A stretch of DNA of 16,418 nucleotides, from NCBI GenBank assembly GCA_003972865.1, contig QOAX01000032.1, positions 1 to 16,418 of the forward strand, read 5' to 3'. The translations under genes were made by a program, and so were the position numbers. The notes under the pieces were generated by a model. That model was not told the DNA's origin. It saw only the letters and a program-made list of their open reading frames with translations, and searched no databases. Source of the DNA: Verrucomicrobiota bacterium. Lineage in GTDB: Bacteria; Verrucomicrobiota; Verrucomicrobiia; Limisphaerales; UBA1096. Of the stretch, positions 14,593 to 16,418 are shown piece after piece (position 1 is the stretch's first letter; each line of letters begins with the position of its first letter).

Positions 14593-15374
14593 TCGATCCC
14601 CTCGCTGACACTCCAGCCGCCATCGACCGCCAGCACTTGGCCGGTCACGAACTTGGCGGCGTCGGACATCAGGAAAACCGTCGCGCCGTCCAAGTCCTCC
14701 GGCACGCCGATCCGGCCGCCATCCAGCGGTTGTTTGTGTTTGATGAAGCTCATGATTTCGTCGTTCGCTTGGGCGCGGCCGGACATCGGCGTGGCAACGA
14801 GCGCCGGTGCGACGGCGTTCACGCGGATGTTTTGCGAGGCGTAGTGCGCCGCCGCTGACTTGGTGAGGCCAACGATCCCCGCCTTGGCCGCCGCGTAGGC
14901 GTGCGTGGCGAATTGTCTCGGGGCGGGGGAGTCGGCCAGCACGGAAGTCATGTTGAGAATCACGCCGCCTCGGCCAAGCGCAGCGAACTCTCGCAGCGCG
15001 GCGCGGTTCGAGTTGAAAACGGATGTGAGGTTCAGGTCGATCGTCTGCCGCCAGCCGTCGTCGCTGATCCCGTGCAGCGGCCCGTCGCCCATGCTGCGCC
15101 CACTGCCACCGGCAACGTGATACAGGCCGTCGAACCCACCGAACTCCCGCTTGGCCAAGCCGATCGCCTCGGCAGCGGTTTGCGGATCCGTCGCATCGCC
15201 GGCCAAGCCGTGCACCGCTTGGCCAAGTGCCGACTCCGCTTGGCTCACACTGTCGGCATTTCGTCCGACCACGACCACTCGCGCCCCCTCGCCGACGAAC
15301 GCCTTGGCGGCGGCCAAGCCCAGCCCAGTCGTCCCACCGACGATGACGATAGTCTTGTTGTCAAGTTGCGGCAC
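14589..15374 (-). CDS. Short-chain dehydrogenase/reductase (SDR), classical type
   Basis: The protein has 261 residues from a GTG at 15372-15374 (VPQLDNKTIVIVGGTTGLG). The frame is open 23 codons further, but that would overlap the preceding small ORF and the extra part is Arg-rich and unlike the family. The cofactor motif is GGTTGLG (13-19), followed by VVVVGRN (33-39), where the Arg may favour NADP. The catalytic tetrad is complete: N115, S144, Y160 and K164 (YAAAK). The end VLAVDGGWSVSEG is typical of FabG-like SDRs. It sits between the 51-codon ORF (4-nt gap) and the ROK kinase (4-nt overlap). Two copies of the dispersed palindrome lie within it, encoding ALGQA and GLAKR. The substrate is unknown; a sugar or polyol is plausible given the kinase. 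Confidence 0.92.
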   Translation of the reverse strand: MPQLDNKTIVIVGGTTGLGLAAAKAFVGEGARVVVVGRNADSVSQAESALGQAVHGLAGDATDPQTAAEAIGLAKREFGGFDGLYHVAGGSGRSMGDGPLHGISDDGWRQTIDLNLTSVFNSNRAALREFAALGRGGVILNMTSVLADSPAPRQFATHAYAAAKAGIVGLTKSAAAHYASQNIRVNAVAPALVATPMSGRAQANDEIMSFIKHKQPLDGGRIGVPEDLDGATVFLMSDAAKFVTGQVLAVDGGWSVSEGIE

Positions 15375-15378
15375 GCGG

Positions 15379-15534
15379 TTAATTTTCCTTGTGCCAGCGA
15401 GGCCGGTTGCGGCGCTTGTGCGGCGGTTGGTTCGCTTCCACAAAAGCGATCATGTCCTGAATCGCCAGCCAGCGCTCCTTCGGATCCCACGCCCGTTCGC
15501 GCTTCAACTCCTCCCGTTGCTTGACGTCGTCCAT
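15379..15534 (-). CDS. Small basic protein of 51 residues between purB and the SDR gene
   Basis: This short frame opens with ATG at 15532-15534, only 3 nt after the purB stop, and closes with TAA 4 nt before the SDR start, so it fills the gap between the two genes exactly. The product begins MDDVKQREELKRERAWDP, continues KERWLAIQDMIAFVEAN and ends QPPHKRRNRPRWHKEN. It is strongly charged, with a probable amphipathic helix in the middle (three Trp: 16, 22, 47) and a basic proline-containing tail. No signal peptide or membrane segment is present. I recognise no domain. The tight spacing and balanced composition argue for a real gene. A role in RNA or nucleic acid binding is possible from the tail but is a guess. 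Confidence 0.65.
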   Translation of the reverse strand: MDDVKQREELKRERAWDPKERWLAIQDMIAFVEANQPPHKRRNRPRWHKEN

Positions 15535-15537
15535 CTT

Positions 15538-16418
15538 CTACAGCCCAAGTTTTTTGAAGCGGGACTCGATGTGTTTGTAGTGGAAGTCGGTGGTGCAGAT
15601 GGACTCGAGTTCGCCCTTTTTGAAATGCTTGGCGACCTCAGGATCTGACAAAAGTTGCGTGAGAAAATCGGCGTCGTCGCGGCCGTCGTGCTTGGTTTTC
15701 CACGTCTCCATCGCGTTGCGTTGGACGAGCGAGTACGACTCTTCGCGGGTGAGTCCCTTGCGGATGAGCGCGAGCAGCACGGACTGCGAGTTCCACATGC
15801 CCAGCGATTGGCCAAGGTTTTTGACCATGTTTTTCGGGTACACGATCAATCCCTTGGTGAGGTCGGTCAGCTTGTTGAGCATGTAGTTGAGCAGCGTGCA
15901 GGAGTCGGGGAAAATCACGCGCTCGACGGAGCTGTGGCTGATGTCGCGTTCGTGCCAAAGGGCGACGTTCTCGAGCGCGGCGAGCGCGTTGCCGCGCAGC
16001 ACGCGGGCCAGGCCGGTGAGGCGTTCGCCGGTGATGGGGTTGCGCTTGTGCGGCATGGCGCTCGAGCCTTTTTGGCCCTTGGCAAAATACTCCTCGACCT
16101 CGAGGACCTCGGTGCGCTGGAGGTGCCGGAACTCGGTCGCCCACCGCTCAATGCTCGCGCCGACGAGGGCGACGGTAGTCATGAACTCGGCGTGAATATC
16201 CCGCTGCACAACCTGTGTCGCGATCGGCGCGGCCTTGAGGCCAAGCTTGCGGCAGACGAACGATTCGATCTTTGGCGAGAGATGGGCGTTGGTGCCGACC
16301 GCGCCGGAGAGCTTGCCGATGGCGACGCGCGGCTTGAGGGTCTCGAGTCGCTCGAGCGCGCGGCCAAACTCGTCGAACATCAGCGCCATCTTGAGGCCGA
16401 ACGTCGTCGGCTCGGCGT
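15538..16418 (-). CDS. purB: Adenylosuccinate lyase, C-terminal part (partial at right edge)
   Basis: The frame is open to the right edge; the visible part is about 293 residues ending at the TAG at 15538-15540. The first visible residues read AEPTTFGLKMALMFDEF, the start of the central helical domain, so the N-terminal domain is missing and the internal ATG at 16387-16389 is not the start. The fumarase/aspartase-superfamily signature is present as GSSAMPHKRNP, the flexible catalytic loop with its Ser. The IATQVVQRDIHAEF segment and HERDISHSSVERVIFPDS are also typical. The enzyme makes AMP and AICAR by removing fumarate in purine synthesis. It leads the minus-strand unit that continues with the 51-residue protein, SDR and ROK kinase. 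One palindrome copy encodes NLGQS. Confidence 0.95.
   Translation of the reverse strand, partial: AEPTTFGLKMALMFDEFGRALERLETLKPRVAIGKLSGAVGTNAHLSPKIESFVCRKLGLKAAPIATQVVQRDIHAEFMTTVALVGASIERWATEFRHLQRTEVLEVEEYFAKGQKGSSAMPHKRNPITGERLTGLARVLRGNALAALENVALWHERDISHSSVERVIFPDSCTLLNYMLNKLTDLTKGLIVYPKNMVKNLGQSLGMWNSQSVLLALIRKGLTREESYSLVQRNAMETWKTKHDGRDDADFLTQLLSDPEVAKHFKKGELESICTTDFHYKHIESRFKKLGL

Larger units (their letters stand above)
1864..15815. repeat. Dispersed palindrome family, core TTGGCCAA, consensus GCGCTTGGCCAAGCG
   Basis: Thirteen exact copies of the self-complementary 8-mer TTGGCCAA start at 1864, 2531, 2773, 4189, 4305, 5716, 10343, 10532, 11562, 12971, 15151, 15219 and 15808. Ten of them have GCTTGGCCAA, and the best (4189, 5716, 12971) extend to GCGCTTGGCCAAGCG. 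Twelve are in coding sequence of both strands and one is intergenic (10343). They are read in at least two frames, as RLAK/GLAK (TTG GCC AAG) and as LGQ (CTT GGC CAA), so conservation is at DNA level. A degenerate copy (CTTAGCCAAGCGG) lies near 7225, and many half-copies (GCTTGGCC or GGCCAAGC) are scattered throughout. Confidence 0.8.

Noticed and set aside
1..16418. Phage, transposon, CRISPR, toxin-antitoxin or defence system
   Set aside because: No integrase, transposase, spaced repeats, Cas or defence-type domains were seen; all genes are housekeeping, transport or metabolic types.

Overview
The window is a GC-rich, densely coded stretch of bacterial chromosome with 15 complete protein genes, two partial edge genes and almost no non-coding space. 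The gene set and order (dnaX-ybaB-recR, C4-type L31 next to prfA, a hisS start reading MKGLPGFRD, an IolE-like isomerase paired with a Gfo/Idh/MocA oxidoreductase, few Shine-Dalgarno sequences) suggest a member of the PVC group, most likely Verrucomicrobiota. That assignment is inference from gene style; no marker gene here settles it. I see no rRNA, tRNA, CRISPR array, prophage, transposase or attachment site.

Layout. (1) Positions 1-2057, minus strand: rpmE -> prfA -> YqaB-like HAD phosphatase -> hisS (running off the left edge), a translation-related cluster with a hairpin between rpmE and prfA. (2) Positions 2204-8432, plus strand: a metal-efflux operon made of a small Cys/His-rich secreted protein of unknown function, then a TolC-type outer-membrane protein, a membrane-fusion lipoprotein with His-rich ends, and a 1055-residue HME-RND pump. 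Pump motifs point to divalent cations (Zn/Co/Cd, CzcA-like) rather than Cu(I)/Ag(I). (3) Positions 8450-10316, minus strand: a TIM-barrel sugar isomerase/epimerase followed by a Gfo/Idh/MocA oxidoreductase, a probable sugar or polyol catabolic pair. (4) Positions 10451-13708, plus strand: dnaX-ybaB-recR and a YihX-like HAD phosphatase, the classic replication/repair cluster. (5) Positions 13705-16418, minus strand: purB (entering from the right edge), a previously uncalled 51-codon ORF, an SDR oxidoreductase and a ROK-family sugar kinase, spaced or overlapped by only 3-4 nt and so probably one transcript.

The most unusual signal is not a gene. A short palindrome with core TTGGCCAA and consensus near GCGCTTGGCCAAGCG occurs 13 times across genes on both strands, in two reading frames and once between genes, where my rough estimate of chance expectation is about 0.2. 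It behaves like a genome-wide dispersed palindrome, comparable in style to cyanobacterial HIP1. Other points worth checking are the secreted Cys/His-rich protein that heads the efflux operon, the 51-residue protein after purB, an in-frame A_AAA_AAG slippery heptamer in dnaX, and an 18-bp perfect palindrome in recR whose core is repeated upstream of dnaX.
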